64,000 bases of DNA from the NCBI GenBank assembly GCA_963827595.1, contig CAWHBT010000018.1, forward strand, positions 1 to 64,000. The letters run 5' to 3'. Shown piece by piece: positions 7,495-16,251 of this stretch. Source of the stretch: DATEDA01 sp963827595. Its GTDB lineage: Bacteria > Pseudomonadota > Gammaproteobacteria > Burkholderiales > SG8-39. Every line of letters starts with the position of its first letter. The first letter of the stretch is position 1. A program made the position numbers and the translations under genes. The notes below the pieces were generated by a model that worked only from the letters and a program-made list of their open reading frames with translations, searched no databases and was not told the origin of the DNA.

Positions 7495-9568
7495 ATGTCG
7501 ACGGCGAGCGAGCCGCCGGTGAGCGGCTCCGCCCCGGCGCTGGTTCCGGCATCTGCTGCGCGAAGGCACCCGGCACCGGCCCGGCGGCGGCTGGCAGACG
7601 CTCATCGCCGCCGGCTCGGTGGCCGCGGCCCTCTACGTCCTCTGGATCGGCGCGCTCGCGACCATCACCGGCAACGGTGCGCTGTGGGTCGCCGGACAGC
7701 TCAAGGAGATCGGCCTTCCGTACGGCGCGGTAGAAGCGTTCGCCCTCTGGGCACGCGCCTTCACCGCCCGGTTCCACCTCGACATCTCGATCTTCATCGG
7801 GATCACGTTCCCGATCGCGTTCCTGACCACCACCGCGCACCGGAGCGGAACCGGCTCGCGTGGACCGACGTGGCGCTCGCCGTCCTCTCGCTCGCCGTGG
7901 CGCTGTACTACATCGTTCTCGACGACCGGTTCCTCAACTGGAGCCGCGGCTTCTCGCAGCCCACGCTCTGCCGACACGCTGGTCGGCTTCACGCTGCTCG
8001 CGCTGGTGATCGAGCTGTGCCGGCGCTCCACCGGCTGGGGCCTCACCACGCTGCGTGCTCGTGCTGCTCGCGTTCACCTTCTTCGGCAGCTGGATGCCGG
8101 GCCCGCTGCGGCACGACAACTTCGGCATCCCGTACTTCATCGAGATGATGACGATCATGGAGAACGGGATCTTCGGCGCGCCGCTCGAGGTGGCGGCGAC
8201 GTACGCCTTCCTGTTCGTCCTGTTCGGCAGCTTCTACAACAAGGCGGGCGGAGGGCAGCTCTTCTTCGACCTCGCGAGCGCCGTCACCGGCCGCATGCGC
8301 GGCGGGGCGGCAAAGGCCTGCGTGACCGCGAGCGGCCTGTACGGCTCGGTCTCCGGCAGCCCGACCGCCGACGTCGCCACCACCGGGCCGCTCACCATCC
8401 CGATCATGAAGCGAGCAGGGCATCTCCGCGGCGCGCGCGGCGCGCGATCGAGGCGACCGCGTCGAGCGGCGGCGCGATGCTGCCGCCGGTGATGGGCGCG
8501 GTCGCCTTCATCATGGCGGACATCACCAACATCCCGTACGCGACCATCGTCGCCGCGTCGTGGCTGCCTTCGATCCTCTACTACGTCGGGATCTACATCC
8601 TCGTGCACCACGACGCGGTGCGCTACAACGAGCCGCGGATGCTCGAGGAGGACATCGTCTCGCTCGGCACCGCGCTCGCGCGCGGCTGGCGCCATCTGCT
8701 GCCGATCGGCGCGATGATGTGGCTGCTCGTCGCGGGCTACACGCCGGTCTACGTCGCCGCCGGCTCGACCGCCGCCGTGATCGTGCCTCAGCTGGCTCTC
8801 ACCGGCCGAAAGCGCGATCGGGCCGCGCCGCTTCGTCGAGTGCTGCACCGAGACCATCACCCAGCTCGTGCCGCTGGTCGGCGCGGTGGCGGCGGCCGGA
8901 GTGGTGGTCGGCGCGATCGAGATCAGCGCCCTCGCCGGCAAGTTCACGCTTCTGATCAACGTACCTGTCGGGCGGCCTGCTGATCCCCACCCTGATCCTC
9001 TCGGCGGCGTTCCTCGTGCTGCTCGGCATGGGCATGCCGACGCCCGCGGTGTACATCATGGGCGCGGCGCTGCTGGCGCCGATCCTGCGCCAGCAGTTCG
9101 ACCTGCCCGAGATGCAGGTGCACCTCTTCATGCTGTTCTACGCCTGCCTCTCGGCGATCACGCCGCCGGTGGCGGTGGCGAACTTCGCCGCCGGGGCGAT
9201 CGCCGGCGCCAACCCGATGGCGCTCGGCCCCTACGCGGTCAAGCTCGCGGTCGGCGGCTTCGTGGTGCCGTTCTTCTTCCTCTTCAACCCCGGACTCACC
9301 GTCGAGGGCAGCCTCGCCGACATCCTCCTCGCGACCCTGTTCGGCACGGCGCTGACCTTTTTCGCCTCGTTCGCGGTGCACGGGTTCTACGGCCGGCGGC
9401 CGATCGAGTGGCCGCTGCGCCTGGTGCTCGCCGCCTGCGCCGTGGCCACGATCGTCCCGCGGACTGGAGCTGCAGCTCGCCGCTACGGTGATCGGCACGG
9501 CGTTGCTCATCGTGGTCTGGCGTCTCGCGCGGGGCGGTCCGCAAGCCGCAGCACGCCCTGCGCCATAA
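7495..9568 (+). pseudogene. TRAP transporter fused DctQM-type permease, frameshifted
   Basis: The membrane component partnering the TAXI receptor just upstream: a fused 4TM/12TM TRAP permease of about 690 residues. Recognisable pieces lie in alternating frames: LYVLWIGALATITGNGALWV, FTFFGSWMPGPLRHDNFGIP, the DctM hallmark ASGLYGSVSGSPTADVATTG, SSGGAMLPPVMGAVAFIMAD, and LGMGMPTPAVYIMGAALLAP with ITPPVAVANFAAGAIAG. About eight shifts are needed (near 7535, 7850, 7970, 8055, 8425, 8810, 8965, 9465), ending at TAA 9566-9568. Residue conservation between breaks is intact, so the damage is only indels. Confidence 0.8.
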
Positions 9569-9647
9569 TCCCGGCCAGGGACGCCCGCAACGGCGTCGAC
9601 GTCCAGATCGTCTACCGCGACCCGATTCCCTCCGGAGGGTGAAGGAC

Positions 9648-10095
9648 ATGTACGTCGCGAGCACCAAGCGCCTGACCCACGCCGGCGCCAAGCACATGAT
9701 GGCCACCGCGATCGGCAAGCGCGGAGGCGGCGGGCGTCGCGATCACGGTGGCGATCGCCGACGCCGGCGGCAACCTGATCCTGCTCGAGCGCATGGACGG
9801 CGGCCGCTTTCACACCGTGCACTCGGCGACCACGAAGGCGGTCTGCGCGGCCTCGAACCGGCGGCCGACGACGTCCCAGGGCGCGCAGGGCCAGGCGCTC
9901 GATACGGTGCACGCGCTCGGCCTCGCGCTCGCCGCCGGGCCCGAGCGCTGGACCGCGATGGAGGGCGGCTGCCCGATCATCGTCGACGGGGAGTGCATCG
10001 GCGGCATCGGCGTCGCCGGCGGCGACTGGCAGTTCGACGAACGGATCGCGCGCGAAGCGGTCGAGTCGATCGGCGCGAGCCACAAGGCCGGCTGA
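9648..10095 (+). CDS. GlcG/HbpS-family (heme-degrading-like) protein, one frameshift
   Basis: A small GlcG/HbpS domain protein of about 148 residues. Family marks: GVAITVAIADAGGNLILLER, then the MDG..F.TVHSATTKA segment and GGCPIIVDGECIGGIGVAGG near the end. One extra base near 9720 (AAGCGCGGAG where AAGGCGGAG is expected) separates the first 24 residues from the rest. GGAGGG at 9634-9639 supports ATG 9648 over the in-frame GTG 9639. Homologues bind heme or accompany glycolate and other catabolic operons. Its stop overlaps the start of the next gene by 1 nt. Confidence 0.75.
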
Positions 10096-11102
10096 TGGCG
10101 CTCGCTCCCGTCCGCGTCGCGTGCATCGGCATGGGCTGGTGGTCGGACGTGCTCGCCGACGCGATCAAGCGCTCCGACAAGCTGCAGATCGTCGCCTGCT
10201 ACAGCCGCTCGCCCGAGAAGCGGCAGGCCTTTGCCGCCAAGTACGGCGGCCGCGCGGCGGAGCGCTACGAGGCGATCCTCGACGACCGCGCGGTCGAAGC
10301 GATCGTCAACACGACGCCCAACGACGCCCACCTCGAGACCACGCGCGCCGCGGCCGCAGCGGGCAAGCACGTCTTCCTCGACAAGCCGATCGCCAACTCG
10401 ATCGGCGACGCCAGGGCAATCACGGCCGCCTGCCGCAAGGCCGGCGTCGTGCTCGCCCTCGGCTACCAGCGGCGCCGCGAGCGCCCGTTCCGCTGGATCC
10501 GCCGCCAGATCGACGATGGCGCGTTCGGCAAGCTCGTCAACGCCGAAGCCAACATCAGCCGCGATCGGCTGGGCAAGTTCGATCTCACCTCGTGGCGCTA
10601 CACCGCCAAGGGGATGCCGGGCGGGGTCATGCTGCAGATCGGCATTCACTACACCGACGTCCTCGAGTACCTGCTGGGGCCGGTCAAGGCGGTGAACGCC
10701 CGTCTCGCGCAGCTGGTCCTGCCCGGCGACAACCCCGACGTGGCGAGCCTCGTCCTGGAGCACGAGAGCGGCGCGCTCGCGACGCTCAACGCGAGCTACG
10801 CCTCCGCCTCCGAGTACTACCTCATGAACGTCTACGGCAAGGAGGCGAGCGCGTACTACGATCTGCACCAGGGCTTGCGGTTCCTGAAGCGCGGCGCCGA
10901 CCGGTCGAGCCCGGTCGCGCTCGAGAAGAACGACGCGATCCGCGAGGAGCTCGAGGAGTTCGCCGCTGCGGTCCGGGGTGAAGGGCAGCCGGAGATGGAC
11001 GGCGAGCGCGGCACGGCATCGCTCGCCGTGATCCGCGCCGGGATCGAGTCGGCGCGCACGGGGCGGCGGATCGAGGTCGCGGAGATTCTGTCGAAAGGTT
11101 GA
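10095..11102 (+). CDS. Gfo/Idh/MocA-family oxidoreductase
   Basis: A 335-residue NAD(P)-dependent dehydrogenase. The N-terminal Rossmann fold (VRVACIGMGWWSDVLADAI) is followed by the family motifs AIVNTTPNDAHLE and the catalytic-lysine motif GKHVFLDKPIA, then a C-terminal alpha/beta domain with GMPGGVMLQIGIHYTDVLEYL. Such enzymes oxidise sugars, inositols or aromatic-derived diols such as 4,5-dihydroxyphthalate. ATG at 10095 shares one base with the TGA of the upstream GlcG-like gene, so the two are translationally coupled. It sits among transporter genes, suggesting a catabolic role for the imported compound. Confidence 0.88.
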   Translation: MALAPVRVACIGMGWWSDVLADAIKRSDKLQIVACYSRSPEKRQAFAAKYGGRAAERYEAILDDRAVEAIVNTTPNDAHLETTRAAAAAGKHVFLDKPIANSIGDARAITAACRKAGVVLALGYQRRRERPFRWIRRQIDDGAFGKLVNAEANISRDRLGKFDLTSWRYTAKGMPGGVMLQIGIHYTDVLEYLLGPVKAVNARLAQLVLPGDNPDVASLVLEHESGALATLNASYASASEYYLMNVYGKEASAYYDLHQGLRFLKRGADRSSPVALEKNDAIREELEEFAAAVRGEGQPEMDGERGTASLAVIRAGIESARTGRRIEVAEILSKG

Positions 11103-11115
11103 CGAGGAGAACGCC

Positions 11116-12089
11116 ATGAGAGGTTGGAGCAAAGCGGTCGCAGCGATCGGGAGCGCGGCGCTCGTCGCGCTCGCCGCGCCGGCCCGGGCGCAGGACGTTC
11201 CGTTCCCGCAGAAGGGCCCGATCGAGATCACGGTGCTGTTTCCCGCCGGCTCGTCGGCGGACGTGACGGCGCGCCTGCTCGCTGAGGGGATGGCCAAACA
11301 GCTCGGCGCGAACGTGATCGTCGTCAACCGCCCGGGCGCGGGCGGCGCGATCGGCTACCGGCACGTCGCGGCGCAGAAGCCAGACGGCTACGCGCTCGTC
11401 TGGAACTCGAACTCGATCTCCACCACCTACCACTCGGGGCAGCTCGCGTTCGACTATCAGGCGTTCGACCCGGTGGCGCGGGTGCTGGTCGAGTCGCCGA
11501 TCGTCGCGGTGAAGAGCGACGCGAAGTGGAAGACGCTGGGCGATCTGATGGCCGACGGCAAGGCGCGTCCCAAGGGGATCTCGGTGGGCAACTCGGGCGT
11601 CGGGAGCCACACCCACATCTCGGCGGTAGCGCTCTTCAAGGCCGCGGGCGTCGAGGTGGTGGACGTGCCCTTCCCTGCCGCCCAGACGGTGCCGAGCCTT
11701 CTCGGCGGCCACGTCGACGTGCTGGTGCAGCTACCCGCCGCGCTCTCGAATCACGTGAAGAGCGGGACCGTCCGCCTGCTCGCCGCGCTCGCGCCGCGGC
11801 GCGATCCGGCGCTCCCCGACGTGCCCACCGCGCAGGAGCAGGGATGGGACGTGTCGCTCGAGGCCTGGCGCGGCATCGCGGTGCCGAAGGGGACGCCGAA
11901 GCCGGTGATCGCGCAGCTCGAGGCGGCGATCCGCAAGACCGCCGAGAGCGCCGGAGTTCGCGCAGCGCGAGCGAGAGGTTCGGCGTGCGTCCCGCATTCA
12001 TGCCGGCGGCCGAGTTCGGCCCGCTGATCGCGAAGGAGGACGCGACGCTCGCCCAGCTCATGCAGGCGATCGGGCTCAAGAAGCAGTAG
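11116..12089 (+). CDS. Tripartite tricarboxylate transporter binding protein (Bug/TctC family), frameshifted near the 3' end
   Basis: An exported Bug-family receptor of about 324 residues with signal peptide (about 1-25, cleaved after ARAQ) and the family pattern ITVLFPAGSSADVTARLLAE, NRPGAGGAIGYRHVA and a conserved GISVGNSGVGSHTH ligand loop. Two small indels at about 11955-11980 break the frame, after which FGVRPAFMPAAEFGPLI and the normal C-terminus follow to TAG 12087-12089. Betaproteobacteria carry many such receptors, often without membrane partners nearby, as here. Starts 13 nt after the oxidoreductase stop. Confidence 0.82.
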
Positions 12090-12104
12090 TCGGCGGGCCC
12101 CCGG

Positions 12105-13796
12105 CTAACCCTTCCCCGACCGCCAGATGCCGAGGATGATCCAGACGCTGTTGATGAACGCGACGGCGTAGCCGAGGAACCCGAGTACCGTCAACACCGG
12201 TATTCCCCAGACGGACGGTCCTTCGTGGACCGTCATGACAATCGCCGAGCCGATGACGAGCGAGGCGGTCATGATCCCCATCGTGGCGCGGTCGAGGGTG
12301 CGGTCGAGCTGCTTGCCGAAGGTGTCGAGGCGTTTCAGGTCGAGATCGATGCGCGTCTTGCCCCGGCGCGCGTCGCGCAGCAGCCGCGCGAGGTCGCGCG
12401 GCACGCTGCTCACAAGGTCGAAGAACTGCGTGACCGTGCTCCGCCCGCGCCGGAGCAGCCCGGTCGGCCGGTAGCGGTCCGCGATCGCCCGCCGCAGCAT
12501 CGGCGTCAGGTGGTCGATCACGTGGAAATCCGGGTCGTACTGGCGACCGAGGCCCTCCATCGTGATCAGCGCCTTGAACATGAGCGTCAGGTCCGAGGGC
12601 ATCACGATCGAGTGATTGCGGATGATCGCGGCGAACTGCCGGACGAGCGGCCCGATGCGGATGTCCTTGAGCGCGATGCCCTCGTAGTCGAACACGAACT
12701 CGTTCACGTCCGCGGCGAGCCTGGCCTCGTCGACGTACGCGTCGCCCGCCCAGTCGAGGAGCACGTCGAGCATCGCCTCCTCTTCCATCCGCGCGAACCC
12801 GGCGAGAAGGTCGATGACCTGGTTGCGCCGGGTCGGGCTCAGGCGGCCCACCATCCCGACGTCGATGATCGCCAGCCGGTTGCCGGGCAGGTAGAAGACG
12901 TTGCCCGGGTGCGGGTCGGCGTGAAAGAAGCCGTCGACCAGGATCATCTTGAGGATCGCCTCACAGCCACGCGCCCCAAGCAGCTTGGGGTCGAGCCCCG
13001 CCGCCTTCACTGCCGCGAGATCCGTGCCCGGGATTCCCGCGACGTGCTCCTGGACGTTCATCGCCTCGCTCGACCACTCCCGGTAGACCTTCGGGATCAC
13101 GATGAACGGATCGCCCTCGAAGTTCTTCGCGATCCGCTCCATGTTGCGGGCCTCGACACCGAGGTCGAGCTCGCGCTCGAGCGAGCGCGCGAACTCGCCG
13201 GCGATCTCGGCCGGGTGGTAGCGCCGGGCCTCCGGGATCTCGGACTCGATCAGCTCGGCGATGTGAAACAGGATGCGGAGATCGGCCTCGATCTTCGCGC
13301 GAATGCCCGGGCGCCGGATCTTGAGCACGACCGGCGTGCCGTCCTCGAGCTTGGCGCGGTGCACCTGCGCGATCGAGGCCGAGCCGAACGGCCGCGGGTC
13401 GAGGTCGCGGAACACCTCGAAGGGCGAGCGGCCGAGGGCGCGCTCGACCTCGGGCCGGAGGCTGTCGAACGGGACCGGGGGGACCTCGCTGTGCAGCTTC
13501 TCGAACTCGGCGATCCAGCTCGGCGGGAAGAGATCGACCCGCGTCGCCATGACCTGCCCGAGCTTGACGAAAGTCGGCCCCAGCTCCTCGAGCGCGATCC
13601 GGACCCGCTGCGCCGGCTCGAGGCGGACGCTCTCGACCCGCGCGCCCCAGCTCAGCATCTGCCCGGCACGCTCGAGGACGTTGGCGATCCCGATCCGACG
13701 GACGAGGTCGCCGAGGCCGTGCCGGATGAAGACCGACGTGATCTCGTGCAGGCGCGGGAGGTCCCGCATGACGCCGACGGTTTCCCGCAGCATCAC
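12105..13796 (-). CDS. ABC1/AarF/UbiB-family kinase-like membrane protein
   Basis: A 563-residue atypical kinase of the ABC1 (UbiB/AarF/Coq8) family, which supports ubiquinone synthesis. The invariant KxGQ motif (PTFVKLGQVMATR), the Ala-rich loop (GSASIAQVHRA), the ATP-binding VVLKI Lys, the HADPHPGN catalytic loop and the metal-binding DVG (in IIDVGMVGRL) are all present. Two hydrophobic segments at the C-terminus (after residue 500) anchor it in the membrane, as in UbiB. Start is GTG 13796 or the adjacent ATG 13793; it overlaps the stop of the upstream gene by 4 nt (GTGA). It is not next to ubiE/ubiJ, so I do not assign ubiB. Confidence 0.88.
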   Translation of the reverse strand: MMLRETVGVMRDLPRLHEITSVFIRHGLGDLVRRIGIANVLERAGQMLSWGARVESVRLEPAQRVRIALEELGPTFVKLGQVMATRVDLFPPSWIAEFEKLHSEVPPVPFDSLRPEVERALGRSPFEVFRDLDPRPFGSASIAQVHRAKLEDGTPVVLKIRRPGIRAKIEADLRILFHIAELIESEIPEARRYHPAEIAGEFARSLERELDLGVEARNMERIAKNFEGDPFIVIPKVYREWSSEAMNVQEHVAGIPGTDLAAVKAAGLDPKLLGARGCEAILKMILVDGFFHADPHPGNVFYLPGNRLAIIDVGMVGRLSPTRRNQVIDLLAGFARMEEEAMLDVLLDWAGDAYVDEARLAADVNEFVFDYEGIALKDIRIGPLVRQFAAIIRNHSIVMPSDLTLMFKALITMEGLGRQYDPDFHVIDHLTPMLRRAIADRYRPTGLLRRGRSTVTQFFDLVSSVPRDLARLLRDARRGKTRIDLDLKRLDTFGKQLDRTLDRATMGIMTASLVIGSAIVMTVHEGPSVWGIPVLTVLGFLGYAVAFINSVWIILGIWRSGKG

Positions 13797-14479
13797 GATT
13801 CCTTGGGCTTGTCCTTCTTCTCCGGTGACGGGGGCGGCGCGCGCAGCGCCTCCGCGAGGCCGCCGAGGATGCCGCTCGCGACGGCCGCGAAGCGCGCGCC
13901 GAACTCGCCCGCCGCTTCGAGCCCGACGAGCGCTGCGTCCAGCGACGCGGCGGAGAACTTCTGCGCGAAGTCGCCCATTGCGAGCGCCACCTGCTTGCCG
14001 GTCTGGGTCCCGGTGCGCCGCGCGGTGCGCACCGCGTCGCGCAACCCCGGCTGCACGCGCTCGTTCGCCGCGTCGGCGACCTGCTCCACGGTCGAGAGGA
14101 AGTCGTCCTCGAGCTTGCGCAGGTTCGCGAGCGCCTGCTTGAACTCGCTGTCCGAGAAACCCTTCCCGCTCGCGGCGAGCTGCTTGAGCGCGACCTGCCC
14201 GGCCTCGGCGGAGGTCCGGAGCGCCTGATCGAGCCCGCTCAGCGCCTCCGACATCGCCTGGCGCATGTCCGCCCGGCTCTTCTCCGCGCCGAGCGCCGCG
14301 CCCTCGGTGACCGCGCGGACCACGTCGCGCATGCCGTGGCGGTCGAAGCGCTGGCGCTGCAGCGCGAGGAGCGTGAGCTCGTGCATCTTGGCGCGGATGT
14401 CCGTGCCCTTGCGGACCGTGTCAGCGGCGGCATCCTTGATCCGTTCGGCCGAGGGGTCCTGGGAGGGGGTCGTGGCCAT
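13793..14479 (-). CDS. Helical protein paired with the ABC1 kinase gene (DUF6781-like)
   Basis: A 228-residue, Ala-rich, almost entirely helical protein with no signal peptide. Notable stretches: RIKDAAADTVRKGTDIRAKM, LTLLALQRQRFDRHGMRDVV, a central SGKGFSDSEFKQAL and a late glycine/alanine helix (AVASGILGGLAEAL) that could touch a membrane. Phasin-like or apolipophorin-like helical bundles look similar. It may correspond to DUF6781, a tentative recall. Its stop overlaps the kinase start, so the two are translationally coupled. ATG at 14479. Confidence 0.72.
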   Translation of the reverse strand: MATTPSQDPSAERIKDAAADTVRKGTDIRAKMHELTLLALQRQRFDRHGMRDVVRAVTEGAALGAEKSRADMRQAMSEALSGLDQALRTSAEAGQVALKQLAASGKGFSDSEFKQALANLRKLEDDFLSTVEQVADAANERVQPGLRDAVRTARRTGTQTGKQVALAMGDFAQKFSAASLDAALVGLEAAGEFGARFAAVASGILGGLAEALRAPPPSPEKKDKPKES

Positions 14480-14602
14480 GGCTTGCTCCGGGCGCTGACG
14501 GCGTTCGTCTATCTTAGCCCGGACCCGGCGGCGGGTGAAAAAGGCCACAGCGGATGCGAGTCGCGACCGCAATCCAGGCGCGCCGGGTGGCATCCTCCGC
14601 CC

Positions 14603-14785
14603 ATGTTCAAGATCCTCGGCGCCCTGCTGCTCGGTTACGTCGCGCACTGCCTCTACACCGGCCGCACCTTCGCCAGGAGCGGCGCGTGGGGGCGCGAGTT
14701 CACCCGCGACGACGCGCCGTTTCGCTACTGGAGCTCGGTCGCGGTCTACGCGCTGCTCGCCGTGGCGCTGATGACCGTCTTCTAG
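14603..14785 (+). CDS. Small membrane protein (60 residues)
   Basis: A 60-residue protein: a short hydrophobic N-terminus (MFKILGALLLGYVAHCLYTG), a charged middle (ARSGAWGREFTRDDAPFRYW) and a C-terminal membrane helix (SVAVYALLAVALMTVF). Two membrane segments with a polar loop are predicted. The family is unknown to me. It is convergent with hslR, which ends 19 nt downstream. Codon use matches the neighbours (G/C-ending codons). Confidence 0.6.
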   Translation: MFKILGALLLGYVAHCLYTGRTFARSGAWGREFTRDDAPFRYWSSVAVYALLAVALMTVF

Positions 14786-14804
14786 CGCCGCCACGCGCGC
14801 TGCG

Positions 14805-15197
14805 CTAGCGGCTCCCGGTGAACCGCTTGAGCCGCCGCCGGTCGCGCTTCGTCGGGCGCCCGCGCAGGCCGAGCGACGGCTCGGGAGCGTGCTTGCGTGC
14901 GTCGAGGATCGCCTGGCGGCGAATCCGGCTGTCCTCGCGCTCTTCGTAGAGCCGCCGCGCTTCCTCGGCCGGCCCACGACGCGCGGAAATCCCGCAAACC
15001 TCGATCACCCATTCCAGCCCACCGATGTTGACGATCACCTCGTCGCCGGGCTTGACGTCCTTCGCCGGCTTCACCCGCTCGCCGTTCACCTGGATGCGGC
15101 CGCCCGCGACGGCCTGGGCGGCGAGGCTGCGGGTCCTGAAGAACCGCGCGGCCCACAGCCACTTGTCGATGCGGAGGCGCTCGGCAGGTTCATCCAT
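14805..15197 (-). CDS. hslR: Ribosome-associated heat shock protein Hsp15 (S4 domain)
   Basis: A 130-residue S4-domain RNA-binding protein. The S4 fold is seen from LRIDKWLWAARFFRTRSLAA through GGRIQVNGERVKP to GDEVIVNIGG, and the basic C-terminal tail RGRPTKRDRRRLKRF is typical of Hsp15. Hsp15 binds stalled 50S subunits carrying nascent peptidyl-tRNA and helps recycle them. Start at ATG 15197, divergent from the GFA gene. Length and layout fit HslR well. Confidence 0.9.
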   Translation of the reverse strand: MDEPAERLRIDKWLWAARFFRTRSLAAQAVAGGRIQVNGERVKPAKDVKPGDEVIVNIGGLEWVIEVCGISARRGPAEEARRLYEEREDSRIRRQAILDARKHAPEPSLGLRGRPTKRDRRRLKRFTGSR

Positions 15198-15250
15198 GGT
15201 GGCTCGCTTTCGCGCGCTAAGATGGCGCTCGCAAAGCGCAGGAGGACCCG

Positions 15251-15757
15251 ATGCTACTGAAAGGCTCGTGCCATTGCGGTGCGGTGAGCTTCAAGGTCGA
15301 CTCGCAGACGCCCTACCCCTATCTCCGCTGCTACTGCTCGGTCTGCCGCAAGACGCAGGGGGGCGGCGGCTACGCGATCAACATCATGGGCAACGCCGCG
15401 ACGCTGAAGGTGAAGGGCGCGAGGAACCTCGCCGTGTACCGCGCCAGGTGGCGGGAGGGCCGCAAGCTCGTCCGCAGCCCCGGCCGGCGCCACTTCTGCG
15501 CCAAGTGCGGCAGCGCGCTGTGGCTGTGGGATCCGCGCTGGGGGCAGTGGGTCTATCCGTTCGCCTCGGCGATCGATACCCCGCTGCCGCGACCGCGCGA
15601 ATCCCAGCACTGCCTCGTCGAGTCGAAACCGGCGTGGGTGCCGCTCACGCGCGGCCAGCGCGACCGGGTGTTCATGCGGTTCCCGAACGAGGCGATCATC
15701 GACTGGCACCGCAAGCGCGGGCTCCTCGCCGACGGGAAGCGCAAGCGCCGGGCTTGA
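15251..15757 (+). CDS. GFA-family (glutathione-dependent formaldehyde-activating-like) protein
   Basis: A 168-residue zinc protein of the GFA family. Cys ligands are placed in GSCHCGAVSF, RCYCSVCRKT and HFCAKCGSALW, forming two zinc sites as in the glutathione-dependent formaldehyde-activating enzyme Gfa and CENP-V. Most members of the family have unknown substrates. AGGAGG precedes ATG 15251. It is divergent from hslR and convergent with the short exported protein downstream. Confidence 0.88.
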   Translation: MLLKGSCHCGAVSFKVDSQTPYPYLRCYCSVCRKTQGGGGYAINIMGNAATLKVKGARNLAVYRARWREGRKLVRSPGRRHFCAKCGSALWLWDPRWGQWVYPFASAIDTPLPRPRESQHCLVESKPAWVPLTRGQRDRVFMRFPNEAIIDWHRKRGLLADGKRKRRA

Positions 15758-15820
15758 TCCGAGGTCGCGCACCCGGCCCGCGTTTCGCAGGCCGCGTTCT
15801 TCTGGAAGCCCGCGACCGCC

Positions 15821-16138
15821 TCAACCGCCCTTGGGACCGGCCTCCGCGCGCCGCATGCAGTCGCGAATCACGGCCGAGCTCGGATTGCCCGGCTCGTTGA
15901 ACGTTTCCTGCAGCAGGTCCATGAGCAGCTTCTTGTCCGGCATCGACGCGTTGCGCCACTCGGGGCGGTTCAGCGCGTCCTGGACGATCACGTTGCCGGG
16001 CCACCCCTCCTTCATCAGCCGGATCGCCGTCTGGCGCGCCCCGAAGAGATCGCCGCAGACCGCTTCCAGGCGCTTGTCCTGCGCCGCCGCCGGATCGGCG
16101 ACCAGCGCGAAAGCGGCGGCGGTGAGGAAGCGTTTCAT
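15821..16138 (-). CDS. Short exported hypothetical protein
   Basis: A 105-residue protein with a cleavable signal peptide (MKRFLTAAAFALVADPAAAQ, residues 1-20) and a mature helical domain of about 85 residues with two Cys (AVCGDLF and IRDCMRR) that could form a disulfide. Start ATG 16138 is placed at the signal peptide; an in-frame ATG at 16147 adds three residues. No family recognised. It is divergent from the FadH-like gene. Confidence 0.65.
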   Translation of the reverse strand: MKRFLTAAAFALVADPAAAQDKRLEAVCGDLFGARQTAIRLMKEGWPGNVIVQDALNRPEWRNASMPDKKLLMDLLQETFNEPGNPSSAVIRDCMRRAEAGPKGG

Positions 16139-16198
16139 GGCGCGCATCGCGGGCGGAGAGAGCGCGCATTCTAGCCGAACCGGGCGGTGACGCCGCCG

Positions 16199-16228
16199 TT
16201 GCCCCGGTGCGCGGCAACTCGCCATAAT
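16199..16228 (+). promoter_or_regulatory. Possible sigma70 promoter of the FadH-like gene
   Basis: TTGCCC (16199-16204) and CATAAT (16223-16228) separated by 18 bp, 23 nt before the ATG at 16252. The boxes are imperfect and placed by eye. Confidence 0.35.
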
Positions 16229-16251
16229 CCGCCCGCCTCGCCCGGACGCGC

